From assembly GCF_009746565.1 (NCBI RefSeq), contig NZ_WRPN01000004.1:124001-188000 (forward strand): 64,000 nt of DNA, in the 5' to 3' direction. This stretch comes from Mariniflexile maritimum. GTDB lineage: Bacteria; Bacteroidota; Bacteroidia; Flavobacteriales; Flavobacteriaceae. Position 1 is the first letter of the stretch, and each line of letters starts with the position of its first letter. This document shows, piece by piece, positions 9,711-18,369 of the stretch. Under the pieces are notes generated by a model. It was not told where the DNA came from, made no database searches, and saw only the letters and a program-made list of their open reading frames with translations. The translations under genes and the position numbers were made by a program.

Positions 9711-11398
9711 AACTATCAATACCTTTCGCTGGTGTTTTGTTTTTGTTGCTTTCTTGCGGACAAAAACCAGTGCAAACCACATATAATCAAGTAGATAAGC
9801 GGCCCAATATCATTTATATTATGGCCGATGACCATGCTGAACAGGCCATTAGTGCCTATGGGCATCCTATTAGCAAATTGGCACCCACACCAAACATTGA
9901 TAGAATAGCAAAGGAAGGGGCTTTGTTCCAAAATAATTTCTGCACCAATTCTATTTGTGGCCCCAGTAGAGCCGTGGTACTAACCGGCAAATTCAGTCAT
10001 ACAAACGGGTTCCGAATGAATGGCAACAAGTTTGATGGCAGTCAGCAAACCTTTCCAAAACTGCTTCAAAAAGCAGGATACCATACCGCTATGATAGGGA
10101 AATGGCATTTGGACGGGTTTCCGCAAGGGTTTGATTATTGGCATATTTTAACCGATCAAGGTAATTATTACAATCCCGATTTTATTGCTATCAATGAAAA
10201 AACGCAACATATTGATACTACCCGAATTGAAGGTTATGCCACCGATATTATTACGGAAGATGCCTTAAACTATCTCGAACAAAACAAGCATAGTGATAAA
10301 CCGTTTATGTTGATGCTTCATCACAAAGCACCACATCGCAATTGGATGCCCGCACTTCGCCACTTAAACAAATATGATGCGGTTCAATTTCCTTTGCCCG
10401 ACACTTATTTTACAACACATGAAGGGTCTTTGGGCTCCAAAAACCAGTTGCAGACCATTTATAAGGATATGTATGAAGGACATGATTTGAAAATGACTAA
10501 AGAAAAAGGCAGCAGTGAGTTGGCGTACAACCCATGGACAACCGATTTTGATAGAATGACACCCCAACAACGCTCCATCTGGAACGCCGCCTATCAACCA
10601 AAAAATGATGCTTTCCATGAGGCGAACCTCTCGGGTAAAGCCTTGGCTAAATGGAAAGGGCAACGGTATCTGCAAGATTATCTGGCCACTATTGCAGCGG
10701 TTGACGAAGGCGTTGGAAAAGTTTTGGATTATTTAGAAAAAAACGGTTTAGCAGAAAACACCATTGTTATCTATACCACCGACCAAGGATTTTATCTAGG
10801 TGAAAAAGGCTGGTTTGATAAACGCTATATGTACGAAGAATCGTTGGCAATGCCTTTGTTGATGAAGTACCCAAACCACATTAAACCAGGAACCGTAGTG
10901 AATGCCCTAACCCAAAATATTGACTTTGCCGAAACGTTTTTGGATTATGCCCAAGTGGACATTCCAAAGGATATGCAGGGAAAATCGTTACGTCCGTTGC
11001 TTGAGAAAAAAATAGCGGATGCCAATTTTCGAGATGCTATTTATTACCATTATTATGATTATCCGGCGTTCCACATGGTAAAAAAGCATTATGGCGTAAG
11101 AACAAAACGCTATAAATTGATTCATTTTTATGATGATATAGACACTTGGGAACTGTACGATTTGGAAGAAGACCCCCAAGAAATCCATAACCAAATTGAT
11201 AACCCAAAATACGATGCCATTAAAGCCCAACTTCACAAAACGTTAAACCAATTGCAAGCAGCGTATCTGGTAACAGACAAGGAAATGGAAAAGGTTTCTA
11301 AAAAGAGCATCGAGAACCATTACAAACAGTTTGAAAAATTGCGGGGTTACACGGGTACTTCCTACGACCCAATAACCGATACAGATAAGAAATTATAG
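9707..11398 (+). CDS. S1-family sulfatase, lipoprotein
   Basis: A 563-residue arylsulfatase-type enzyme with lipobox LLLSC (Cys17). The metal pair sits in MADDHAE (Asp41, Asp42). The formylglycine motif is C-G-P-S-R with Cys84, so activation by an anaerobic or FGE-type maturase encoded elsewhere is required. Further family marks are GKWHLDG and TTDQGFYLGEKGWFDK. C-terminal YDLEEDPQE is typical of carbohydrate sulfatases. It would hydrolyse sulfate esters on an algal glycan in the periplasm or on the outer membrane. It is the only sulfatase in the window, which is few for a complete ulvan or carrageenan locus. Confidence 0.92.
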   Translation: MKLSIPFAGVLFLLLSCGQKPVQTTYNQVDKRPNIIYIMADDHAEQAISAYGHPISKLAPTPNIDRIAKEGALFQNNFCTNSICGPSRAVVLTGKFSHTNGFRMNGNKFDGSQQTFPKLLQKAGYHTAMIGKWHLDGFPQGFDYWHILTDQGNYYNPDFIAINEKTQHIDTTRIEGYATDIITEDALNYLEQNKHSDKPFMLMLHHKAPHRNWMPALRHLNKYDAVQFPLPDTYFTTHEGSLGSKNQLQTIYKDMYEGHDLKMTKEKGSSELAYNPWTTDFDRMTPQQRSIWNAAYQPKNDAFHEANLSGKALAKWKGQRYLQDYLATIAAVDEGVGKVLDYLEKNGLAENTIVIYTTDQGFYLGEKGWFDKRYMYEESLAMPLLMKYPNHIKPGTVVNALTQNIDFAETFLDYAQVDIPKDMQGKSLRPLLEKKIADANFRDAIYYHYYDYPAFHMVKKHYGVRTKRYKLIHFYDDIDTWELYDLEEDPQEIHNQIDNPKYDAIKAQLHKTLNQLQAAYLVTDKEMEKVSKKSIENHYKQFEKLRGYTGTSYDPITDTDKKL

Positions 11399-11451
11399 TT
11401 GCTTCAGCGATTTAAAATTTCTAATGGTTAGTATTAAATTTCTTCACGTAT

Positions 11452-12483
11452 TTAAGTTTCCTTAATACGGGAAGAACTTCTAACAATCAATTCGGCATCC
11501 AAAATAATCTTGTTCAAGCTTTGTTTTACCGTTGGGGTTTTTATGCGTTCCAAAAAAGTTAATGCCGCTTGTTTGCCAATTTCAGCGCTATGTTGGTTAA
11601 CACTCGATAGCGTAGGCGTTACCATGGCCGTAAAGGGTTCATTGCCAAAACCAACCAGCGCAATGTCTAATGGCACAGAAATATGGTGTTCGTTTAAAAC
11701 CTGTAAAGCGCCCAAAGCAGCATAATCACCGGCCACGTAAACGGCATCGGGCCTGTTTTTTAGTGCCAACAGTTGTGTCATTTTTTCCCTGCCATCTTCG
11801 GTAGTAAGGCTACTTTCAATAAGTAGTTCGTTATCTAAAGGCAGTTCGTGTTTTTTTATGGCATCCACATAGCCCCTAATCCTATTGTTAAAAATACGTG
11901 TGTGCTTGTAGCCGCCAATGTGCGCAATGCGTTTGCAACCTTGATTGATTAAGTGTTCCACTATCATGTGGCTACTTTCATAATCGTTAATGCCTATATA
12001 ATCAACGTTTAAATCGTTTTCGCCACGGTCGAATAAAATTAACGGGATGCCTTTCGATTTTATTTTTTCAAAATAATCCAATTTCACGGTTTCGTTCGCC
12101 ATGGAAGCAATGATGCCATCCACTTGCGTAAACAATAAGGTATCGATGTTGCTACACTCTTTTTTGTACGATTCGTTCGATTGGGTAATAATGATATGGT
12201 AACCTTCCTTATTCAACACTTTTTCGATATTTTCAATTACCGATGAAAAAAAATGACTGTTGGTTCGGGGTACAATAACCCCAACCAAATTGCTTTTACC
12301 CTTGCGCAAGGCACTTGCCAAATGGTTAGGTTGGTAATCTAGGTTTCTGGCAATTTGCAAAACCGCAGATTTTGTTTTTTCACTAATGCGGGGATGGTCG
12401 TTTAGGGCTTTTGAAACGGCCGAAGGGGTGATGCCTAACACATTAGCAATATCTTTTATGGTTGTTTTTTTTTTATTAGCCAA
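11452..12483 (-). CDS. LacI-family transcriptional regulator
   Basis: A 343-residue regulator with an N-terminal LacI helix-turn-helix (TIKDIANVLGITPSAVSKAL) and hinge helix NHLASALRKG, then a periplasmic-binding-protein-like effector domain (VGVIVPRTNSHFFSSVI). It is transcribed divergently from the KDG kinase operon, with about 205 bases between. Two LacI-type palindromes with a central CG pair lie in that gap, one right before its own start and one before kdgK. Repression of both directions, relieved by KDG, KDPG or a related uronate, is the simplest reading; the effector is not known. Confidence 0.88.
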   Translation of the reverse strand: MANKKKTTIKDIANVLGITPSAVSKALNDHPRISEKTKSAVLQIARNLDYQPNHLASALRKGKSNLVGVIVPRTNSHFFSSVIENIEKVLNKEGYHIIITQSNESYKKECSNIDTLLFTQVDGIIASMANETVKLDYFEKIKSKGIPLILFDRGENDLNVDYIGINDYESSHMIVEHLINQGCKRIAHIGGYKHTRIFNNRIRGYVDAIKKHELPLDNELLIESSLTTEDGREKMTQLLALKNRPDAVYVAGDYAALGALQVLNEHHISVPLDIALVGFGNEPFTAMVTPTLSSVNQHSAEIGKQAALTFLERIKTPTVKQSLNKIILDAELIVRSSSRIKET

Positions 12484-12495
12484 TTTTTATATATA

Positions 12496-12517
12496 TTTGT
12501 TCCAACGTTTGAACAAA
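12496..12517. promoter_or_regulatory. LacI operator candidate 1
   Basis: A near-perfect 22-bp palindrome centred on AACGTT, with half-sites TTTGTTC and GAACAAA; 20 of 22 positions agree with the reverse complement. The central CG is typical of LacI-family sites. It lies 13 bases upstream of the lacI-type gene start, so it should mediate autoregulation. Confidence 0.65.
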
Positions 12518-12636
12518 AATAAGTTTTTTTTCGTTAAAATAAGGCCTATTTTGAATTTATATCGGTGATTTTTAATTCAATATGCACGAATAACAAAAAA
12601 AATCAGTATATTAATCATTCGTTTTTTATTGAATAA

Positions 12637-12658
12637 TTTGTTCAATCGATTAACCAAA
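12637..12658. promoter_or_regulatory. LacI operator candidate 2
   Basis: A second 22-bp palindrome, TTTGTTCA at the left and ACCAAA at the right around a central ATCGAT; about 18 of 22 positions are symmetric. It shares TTTGTTC and the central CG with candidate 1 and ends 30 bases before the kdgK start. The two centres are 141 bp apart, which would permit looping. Confidence 0.6.
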
Positions 12659-12688
12659 AATTAAACATTAATTAAATATCTTTTTTAA

Positions 12689-13735
12689 ATGAGTAGAGTA
12701 GTAACATTTGGAGAAATCATGTTAAGATTAGCTCCACAAGGATTTTTAAGATTTTCACAAGCCGACAATTTTGATGTTGTGTATGGCGGTGGCGAATCGA
12801 ACGTGGCCGTTTCATTGGCTAATTATGGTATTTCTGTGGATTTCGTAACACGTTTGCCTAAAAATGATATTGGGCAATGTGCAATGATGGAAATGCGCAA
12901 AAGAGGCGTTGGCGTTGATAAAATTGTGTGGGGTGGCGAACGTTTAGGCATCTATTTTCTTGAAACTGGTGCCGTTTCCAGGGGCAGTAAAGTGGTTTAC
13001 GACCGTGCACACTCTTCTATGGCAACCATAGAATCGGGTATGATTAACTGGGACGAGGTGTTTAAAGGCGTAGAATGGTTCCACTGGACCGGTATTACAC
13101 CTGCAATTTCACAAAGTTCTGCCGATGTGTGCTTGGAAGCCGTGAAAGCAGCCAGTAAACTGGGTGTTACTATTTCAACCGACTTAAATTACCGTGCGAA
13201 ACTTTGGAAGTATTGCGATGCCGCTAAAAGAGAACAAATCATGACCGAGTTAACTTCTTACTGCGATGTGGTTTTAGGAAACGAGGAAGATGCTGAAATG
13301 CACTTTGGTATCAAACCAGCGGGTGCTGCGGTTCAAACACATGGTCACGATGTGAAAGCTGAAGCTTTCTTATCTGTTTGTCAGCAAATGATGAAAAAAT
13401 TCCCAAGGGCTAAAAAAGTCATAACAACTTTAAGAGGATCTATTTCTGCTTCACACAACACGTGGGCTGGGGTTTTATATGATGGCAACAAAATGTTGGA
13501 AACCCGTCAGTACCAAATTACCGATATCGTTGACCGCGTTGGTGGTGGCGACTCATTTATGGGTGGTTTGATTTACGGATTGTTAACGTATCCTGACAAC
13601 GACCAAAACGCCCTTGATTTTGCGGTGGCTGCATCGTGCTTAAAACACACCATTAAAGGCGATGCCAACTTAGTAACGGTAGAAGAGGTAACCAAACTTA
13701 TGGGTGGTGATGCTTCTGGTAGAGTTGCCAGATAA
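12689..13735 (+). CDS. kdgK: 2-keto-3-deoxygluconate kinase (PfkB family)
   Basis: A 348-residue PfkB/ribokinase-fold sugar kinase. The N-terminal GEIMLRLAP and YGGGESNVAV sugar-binding motifs and the C-terminal signature DRVGGGDSF, with catalytic Asp288, are intact. It phosphorylates KDG to KDPG in the cytoplasm. The assignment to KDG rather than fructose or adenosine rests on the KDPG aldolase two genes downstream and on close similarity to KdgK-type kinases. It is the first gene of the operon behind LacI operator candidate 2. KDG would come from uronates released by GH88-type enzymes. Confidence 0.9.
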   Translation: MSRVVTFGEIMLRLAPQGFLRFSQADNFDVVYGGGESNVAVSLANYGISVDFVTRLPKNDIGQCAMMEMRKRGVGVDKIVWGGERLGIYFLETGAVSRGSKVVYDRAHSSMATIESGMINWDEVFKGVEWFHWTGITPAISQSSADVCLEAVKAASKLGVTISTDLNYRAKLWKYCDAAKREQIMTELTSYCDVVLGNEEDAEMHFGIKPAGAAVQTHGHDVKAEAFLSVCQQMMKKFPRAKKVITTLRGSISASHNTWAGVLYDGNKMLETRQYQITDIVDRVGGGDSFMGGLIYGLLTYPDNDQNALDFAVAASCLKHTIKGDANLVTVEEVTKLMGGDASGRVAR

Positions 13736-13763
13736 TTAATGCAAATAGCTGCAATATAAAAAC

Positions 13764-13794
13764 AACCTGCAAGGTTTCAAAAACCTTGTAGGTT
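13764..13794. repeat. palindromic repeat, hairpin with 14-bp arms
   Basis: Arms AACCTGCAAGGTTT and AAACCTTGTAGGTT around a CAA loop, in the 166-base gap between kdgK and the phosphofructokinase gene. It resembles the hairpin at 54828-54858 (same AGGTTT-loop-AAACCT core and CCT-AGG ends), so the two are probably members of one dispersed family. A weaker, related stretch follows up to about 13850. Confidence 0.7.
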
Positions 13795-13901
13795 TAGGTT
13801 GTAACTGTTGAAGTTTTAAAAACTTATAGGTTTTAAATAGCAACTTTCCATTTTAGAGAAACACTTTTAGGATTCATTGCATGTCATTTAAACAATAGCT
13901 T

Positions 13902-15119
13902 ATGAAAAAATCGATAGCCATTATTTGTGGCGGTGGGCCCGCTCCGGGAATCAATACTGTTATTAGTACCGTTGCCAAAACATTTATGAAGGACGGTTAC
14001 GAGGTTATAGGGGTACATCATGGATATAAAGGGCTGCTGTCCGACAATCCGGAAGTTAAGATTTTCGATTTCCATCACGCCGACCGTATTTTTAGTCGCG
14101 GTGGCTCTACCTTAATAATGAGTAGGTTCAAACCTAAAGATAGCGATTTTAAAGCCGATTTTTTCAAAAAAAACCATGTTAAGCTATTGGTTACCATTGG
14201 GGGCGATGATACCGCTTCAACTGCTAACCGACTCACCAAATATCTTGGAACACAAAACCTTAACGTAGCACACATCCATGTGCCCAAAACCATCGATAAC
14301 GATTTGCCCTTGCCCGATAGAAACCCTACGTTTGGGTTTCATACCGCCAAGGATGAAGGCGTTCGCATAGGAAATACGGTTTATGAAGATGCCCGCACCA
14401 GCGAAAATTGGTTTGTTTTGGCTGCCATGGGGCGCTCCGCAGGGCATTTGGCTTTTGGCATTGCTTCGGCGTGTCATTTTCAAATGATGATTATACCTGA
14501 AATGTTCAACAAAACCACTGTTACCTTCGAAAAGATAATTAACATGATTATTTCTTCCATCGTAAAGTGCAAACTTATTGGTGTTGAATATGGGGTTGCA
14601 TTGGTAAGCGAAGGCGTTTTTCATTTTATGGAAGAAACCGAAATTATCAATTCGGGCATAAACTTCACGTATGACGCCCATGGGCACCCAGAATTGGGCA
14701 ATGTGAGTAAGTCGCACATTTTCAATTATTTACTACAAGTTAAATTGAAGGAACTGGGGCTGGATATTAAAACACGACCTGTTGAACTTGGTTACGAATT
14801 GCGATGCTGTAACCCAATAGCTTTCGATTTAACCCTATGCACATTACTGGGCATAGGTGTTAAAAAACTATACGATGAAGGTGTTTCGGGCTGTATTGTA
14901 AGCGCCAATTCAAGAGGCGATATTACCCCTTTGTATTTAAAGGATTTTGAAGATGAAAATGGGAAAATCCCACCGCGATTGGTTGACATAAATTCGGATA
15001 TGGCACAATTGTTCATCAATAATCTCTTTTTCATTCAGGAGAAAGATTATGTGAAAGCAAAACAATATCTGCCAAATCCTGAAGCGTATGATTTTAAGAA
15101 AATATTAAATTGGAACTGA
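13902..15119 (+). CDS. 6-phosphofructokinase, PPi-dependent type by active-site residues
   Basis: A 405-residue PfkA-superfamily enzyme. The N-terminal loop CGGGPAPGIN, the phosphate-donor motif GGDDTAS (residues 100-106) and the catalytic PKTIDND (128-134, base Asp132) are visible. ATP-type enzymes have Gly where Asp103 stands and Gly where Lys129 stands; Asp and Lys at these sites mark pyrophosphate-dependent PFKs. It would interconvert fructose 6-phosphate and fructose 1,6-bisphosphate reversibly, with PPi. Its place between KDG kinase and KDPG aldolase suggests it returns triose phosphate towards hexose during growth on uronates. Another sugar phosphate as substrate (for example sedoheptulose 7-phosphate) remains possible. 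Confidence 0.85.
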   Translation: MKKSIAIICGGGPAPGINTVISTVAKTFMKDGYEVIGVHHGYKGLLSDNPEVKIFDFHHADRIFSRGGSTLIMSRFKPKDSDFKADFFKKNHVKLLVTIGGDDTASTANRLTKYLGTQNLNVAHIHVPKTIDNDLPLPDRNPTFGFHTAKDEGVRIGNTVYEDARTSENWFVLAAMGRSAGHLAFGIASACHFQMMIIPEMFNKTTVTFEKIINMIISSIVKCKLIGVEYGVALVSEGVFHFMEETEIINSGINFTYDAHGHPELGNVSKSHIFNYLLQVKLKELGLDIKTRPVELGYELRCCNPIAFDLTLCTLLGIGVKKLYDEGVSGCIVSANSRGDITPLYLKDFEDENGKIPPRLVDINSDMAQLFINNLFFIQEKDYVKAKQYLPNPEAYDFKKILNWN

Positions 15120-15190
15120 GAAAACAAATTCCAAATAATAAAAGCATCTGAAGGAATAAATAATAAAAATAAACAATAAAAAATTTAAAA

Positions 15191-15859
15191 ATGGCACAAT
15201 TTTCAAGATTAGAAGTAGCTCAAGCCATGAAAGATACGGGTATGATTCCTTTGTTTTTCCATAGCGATATCGAGCTAAGCAAAAATGTATTAAAAGCTTG
15301 CTACGATGGTGGCGCGCGCTTAATGGAATTTACCGCCCGTGGCGATTTTGCTCACGAGGTTTTTGGCGAATTAACAAAATACGCCATTAAGGAATTACCG
15401 GGCATGATCATGGGCGTTGGCTCGGTTACCGATGGTGCTGCAGCGTCGTTATACATGGCATTGGGCGCCAACTTTATAGTTACCCCTGTTTTAAGAGAAG
15501 ATATTGCTATTGCCTGCAACCGTAAAAAAGTATTATGGTCGCCAGGGTGTGGCACCTTAACCGAAATTGCAAGAGCCGAAGAGTTGGGTTGCGAAATAGT
15601 AAAACTATTCCCCGGCGATATTTACGGCCCAAATTTTGTAAAAGGCATTAAAGGCCCACAACCATGGACCAGCATAATGCCCACCGGTGGCGTAGCGCCA
15701 ACTGAAGAAAACCTTAAAGGGTGGTTTGATGCGGGCGTAACCTGTGTTGGCATGGGTTCGCAATTAATTTCTAAGGACATTATCAAAAATAAAGATTATG
15801 CCAAGTTAGAGCAAGATGTAAAAGCGGCCCTAGCCATTATAAAAACGGTTAGAAAGTAA
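15191..15859 (+). CDS. eda: KDPG aldolase (KdgA/Eda family)
   Basis: A 222-residue class I aldolase, the usual family length. The Schiff-base lysine is Lys138 in EIVKLFPG, and the catalytic Glu46 sits in LMEFTARG; SPGCGTLTE and MPTGGV form the phosphate-binding end. It cleaves KDPG to pyruvate and glyceraldehyde 3-phosphate. It is the last gene of the kdgK operon and is followed by a strong hairpin terminator. The family also includes 4-hydroxy-2-oxoglutarate aldolases, but the neighbouring KDG kinase favours KDPG. Confidence 0.92.
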   Translation: MAQFSRLEVAQAMKDTGMIPLFFHSDIELSKNVLKACYDGGARLMEFTARGDFAHEVFGELTKYAIKELPGMIMGVGSVTDGAAASLYMALGANFIVTPVLREDIAIACNRKKVLWSPGCGTLTEIARAEELGCEIVKLFPGDIYGPNFVKGIKGPQPWTSIMPTGGVAPTEENLKGWFDAGVTCVGMGSQLISKDIIKNKDYAKLEQDVKAALAIIKTVRK

Positions 15860-15882
15860 TTTAACAGATACCTTTCTGTTTT

Positions 15883-15919
15883 AAAAATGCTAGGCAAGTA
15901 TATTGTTTAGCATTTTTTT
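15883..15919. terminator. bidirectional terminator after eda
   Basis: Ten-base arms AAAAATGCTA (15883-15892) and TAGCATTTTT (15908-15917) followed by more T. It sits between the convergent eda gene and the lipoprotein gene whose stop codon starts at 15920, so it can end both transcripts. Confidence 0.8.
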
Positions 15920-16375
15920 TTATTCAATTCTCATGTAATTTTCGGCATAAATGGGCGCACCCAAACTATCCATTTCAATTTGGCTAAACGTATCTTCACC
16001 AATAACAATTTTATAGGTGAATGCTTTGTTTTCTTTAATAATGGCGTCCATGGTTTTAGAACCATACATTAAAACCTCTGTTAATAAAGTATCCTTCACG
16101 GTATAGCTGCCATAACCAAACCAATCCAAACTGTCCGAGACACGTTTTCTGCTCCACATAACTTTGGTGTTTGAGTACATTTTTATCTGCTTATTTTTTT
16201 TAGAACAAAGAATGGTGTCAACTTGCCCATCGCTTTTATAGTTAAAATAGCTAATCAGTTCCCAAGCACCTTCCAACGAAGCGTGTTCATCGTCATTAAA
16301 ACCCTCGGTGCTATTGTTTTTATTGTTGCAAGAGCAAATCGCTAGAAAACAAGCAAGTATTAGCATTTTTTTCAT
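15920..16375 (-). CDS. hypothetical lipoprotein, lipocalin-like
   Basis: A 151-residue lipoprotein of unknown function. The start at 16375 is chosen because it gives MKKMLILACFLAICSC, a clean lipobox; a longer frame would place the signal internally. The mature part (AWELISYFNYKSDG, WSRKRVSDSLDWFGYGSYTV, TFSQIEMDSLGAP) alternates short beta-like segments, similar to lipocalin-like flavobacterial lipoproteins, but no named family can be assigned. It is convergent with eda and divergent from trxB. Confidence 0.7.
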   Translation of the reverse strand: MKKMLILACFLAICSCNNKNNSTEGFNDDEHASLEGAWELISYFNYKSDGQVDTILCSKKNKQIKMYSNTKVMWSRKRVSDSLDWFGYGSYTVKDTLLTEVLMYGSKTMDAIIKENKAFTYKIVIGEDTFSQIEMDSLGAPIYAENYMRIE

Positions 16376-16501
16376 AATGAACAGAAGTTTACTTTGTTGC
16401 GTTAAAGATACAAAAAACACGTGCTGAAATTTAATAAGCATTAATTATAAGTTGATACCATCTTTTGATGCTTGTAAGTGCCGTTTTATTTCAAAAAAAC
16501 C

Positions 16502-16509
16502 TATTTTTG
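16502..16509 (+). promoter_or_regulatory. -7 element of trxB promoter
   Basis: TATTTTTG matches the Bacteroidota -7 consensus TAnnTTTG, 24 bases before the trxB start. No TTG is found exactly 19 bases upstream, so this is a partial match. Confidence 0.4.
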
Positions 16510-16533
16510 TTATGATAAAAATTAATAGTAATT

Positions 16534-17514
16534 ATGTCTGATACAATTGAAAAAGTAAAATGCTTAATAATAGGTTCAGGGCCAGCGGGTTATACTGCTG
16601 CCATTTATGCGGCACGGGCAAATATGAAGCCTGTTTTGTACCAAGGGACACAACCGGGAGGCCAATTAACAACCACTAATGAAGTTGAAAATTTTCCGGG
16701 ATATCCCAATGGCATTACAGGGCCGGAAATGATGATAGAGTTACAAAAGCAAGCCGAACGTTTTGAAACCGATGTTCGTGATGGTTGGATTACAAAAGTT
16801 GATTTTTCAGGCGAAACACACAAGGTTTGGGTAAATGATACCAAGGAAATCCATTGCGATACCGTTATCATTTCAACAGGGGCTTCCGCAAAATATTTAG
16901 GTTTAGAGTCCGAACAAAAATATTTAAAACTTGGTGGAGGTGTTTCGGCATGCGCCGTTTGCGATGGCTTCTTTTACAGAAACCAGGAAGTTGTTATTGT
17001 TGGTGCGGGCGATTCGGCATGTGAAGAAGCACATTATTTATCAAAACTTTGTAAAAAAGTAACCATGCTAGTTAGAAAGGATGAGTTTAGAGCATCAAAA
17101 ATTATGGCTGAGCGCGTGAAGAAAACCCCTAATATTGAAATTTTGTTCAATACCGAAACCGATGAGGTTTTGGGCGACGGGCAGGTTGTAACGGGCGTTA
17201 GGGTTTACAACAATAAAACCAACGAAAAACACGAAATTGCAGCAACTGGTTTTTTTGTAGCAATTGGGCACAAGCCCAATACCGATATTTTTAAAGGGTT
17301 TTTAAATTTGGATGAAACAGGATACATCATTAATGTTCCGGGAAGCTCTAAAACAAATATAGAAGGTGTTTTTGTATCGGGTGATGCAGCAGACCACGTG
17401 TACCGACAAGCTGTAACCGCTGCAGGTACGGGCTGTATGGCCGCTTTGGACGCTGAGCGTTATTTGGCCGCCAAAGATTCCACTTTTGAAGTATCGACAC
17501 CAACCTATAATTAA
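16534..17514 (+). CDS. trxB: thioredoxin reductase
   Basis: A 326-residue FAD- and NADPH-binding enzyme. GSGPAGYTAAIYAAR near residue 15 binds FAD, the redox pair is CAVCDG (Cys140, Cys143), VGAGDSACEE binds NADPH and SGDAADH closes the FAD site. It reduces thioredoxin in the cytoplasm. It stands alone: the preceding gene points the other way and a hairpin terminator follows. The length and motif order are standard, so the call is firm. Confidence 0.96.
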   Translation: MSDTIEKVKCLIIGSGPAGYTAAIYAARANMKPVLYQGTQPGGQLTTTNEVENFPGYPNGITGPEMMIELQKQAERFETDVRDGWITKVDFSGETHKVWVNDTKEIHCDTVIISTGASAKYLGLESEQKYLKLGGGVSACAVCDGFFYRNQEVVIVGAGDSACEEAHYLSKLCKKVTMLVRKDEFRASKIMAERVKKTPNIEILFNTETDEVLGDGQVVTGVRVYNNKTNEKHEIAATGFFVAIGHKPNTDIFKGFLNLDETGYIINVPGSSKTNIEGVFVSGDAADHVYRQAVTAAGTGCMAALDAERYLAAKDSTFEVSTPTYN

Positions 17515-17551
17515 GGAAAATACGTGCAAGAAAAAAATAAAATTAAGTTTC

Positions 17552-17584
17552 AAAAAAAAGTGGGATAATTAGTTCCACTTTTTT
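17552..17584 (+). terminator. trxB terminator
   Basis: Arms AAAAAAGTGG and CCACTTTTTT around an 11-base loop, 37 bases after the trxB stop. The T run merges with TACTTTTG (17584-17591), a likely -7 promoter element for the tRNA-Pro gene. Confidence 0.75.
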
Positions 17585-17630
17585 ACTTTTGCACCAGTAA
17601 AATTACATTCGGTATAAAATGTAATTAACT

Positions 17631-17704
17631 CGGGATGTAGCGCAGTCCGGTAGCGTACACGGCTGGGGGTCGTGTGGTCGCAGGTTCAAATCCTGTCATC
17701 CCGA
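17631..17704 (+). tRNA. tRNA-Pro (GGG)
   Basis: A 74-base cloverleaf without encoded CCA. The acceptor arms CGGGATG and CATCCCG pair fully, the D arm reads GCGC...GCGT, and the anticodon stem CACGG/TCGTG encloses loop CTGGGGG, giving anticodon GGG. The T arm CAGGTTCAAATCCTG is canonical. First base C and discriminator A fit tRNA-Pro. A decayed integrase gene begins 260 bases downstream, so the 3' end probably served as an attachment site. Confidence 0.93.
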
Positions 17705-17808
17705 CAATTTAGTATATTAATGCATATCAAAACGCTGTTAATCTTATGGTTATCAGTGTTTTGTTGTTTTTGGGCTATCATAAGAATTGATAAAATTTGA
17801 TTAAAAAT

Positions 17809-17950
17809 GTCAACAAATCGGTCAACACTTTCATTTTTCAAAAGTGTTGACGAAAAACGATTTAATTGGTTGGCAAACAGTTTATTAAACAAAAAGCTTT
17901 ATATGTGATTTTGACTTCGTCTGGCGAAAAACCGAATAATTCGGTCAACA
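17809..17950. promoter_or_regulatory. cluster of GTCAACA sites upstream of integrase remnant
   Basis: The heptamer GTCAACA occurs at 17809, 17821 and 17944, and as its complement TGTTGAC at 17845. The two middle copies form an 11-bp perfect inverted repeat (17821-17831 and 17841-17851). Four copies between tRNA-Pro and the integrase start recall arm-type binding sites of tyrosine recombinases. This is inference from position and repetition. Confidence 0.45.
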
Positions 17951-17964
17951 AAAAGACGACACAA

Positions 17965-18324
17965 ATGAAAGCAACATCGACATTCAGTATTTTGTTTTGG
18001 GTAGATTTATCCAGAGTAAAGCATGAAAAAGCATCCATCTATGCTAGGGTAACAGTAAATAGCAAACGCGTTGTAATCAGCTTAAAACGTAAGGTTATAA
18101 TTGAGGATTGGGATGCAAATAAAAACAGGGCTAGATGCACCAAACACGAATCTAGGTTACTTAATAAATATCTTGACCAAATTCACAGTCGCATTTTCGA
18201 ATGCTATCAAGAACTAACAGCAGAAAAGAAACTTGTAACTTCACAGTCCATTAATAAAAGGAACTCCCAAAATTTCTATTTGCTTATCAAAACACCCGAA
18301 ATATTCTTTTATATCACTCCTTAA
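17965..18324 (+). pseudogene. tyrosine recombinase/integrase, N-terminal fragment
   Basis: The first roughly 100 residues from MKATSTFSILF at 17965 match the arm-DNA-binding domain of Bacteroidota mobile-element integrases: FWVDLSRVK, ASIYARVTVN, RVVISLKRKV, WDANKNRARC, LLNKYLDQI, FECYQEL. After SQSINKR (about base 18260) the frame runs into unrelated sequence and stops. The core-binding and catalytic domains (R-H-R-Y) are absent from the following sequence. About 300 residues are missing compared with a normal integrase, so it is a dead 5' remnant next to tRNA-Pro. Confidence 0.8.
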
Positions 18325-18369
18325 TTGTTCATCAATTACAGTATCAAACATTATTTATCTTTTTATTGG

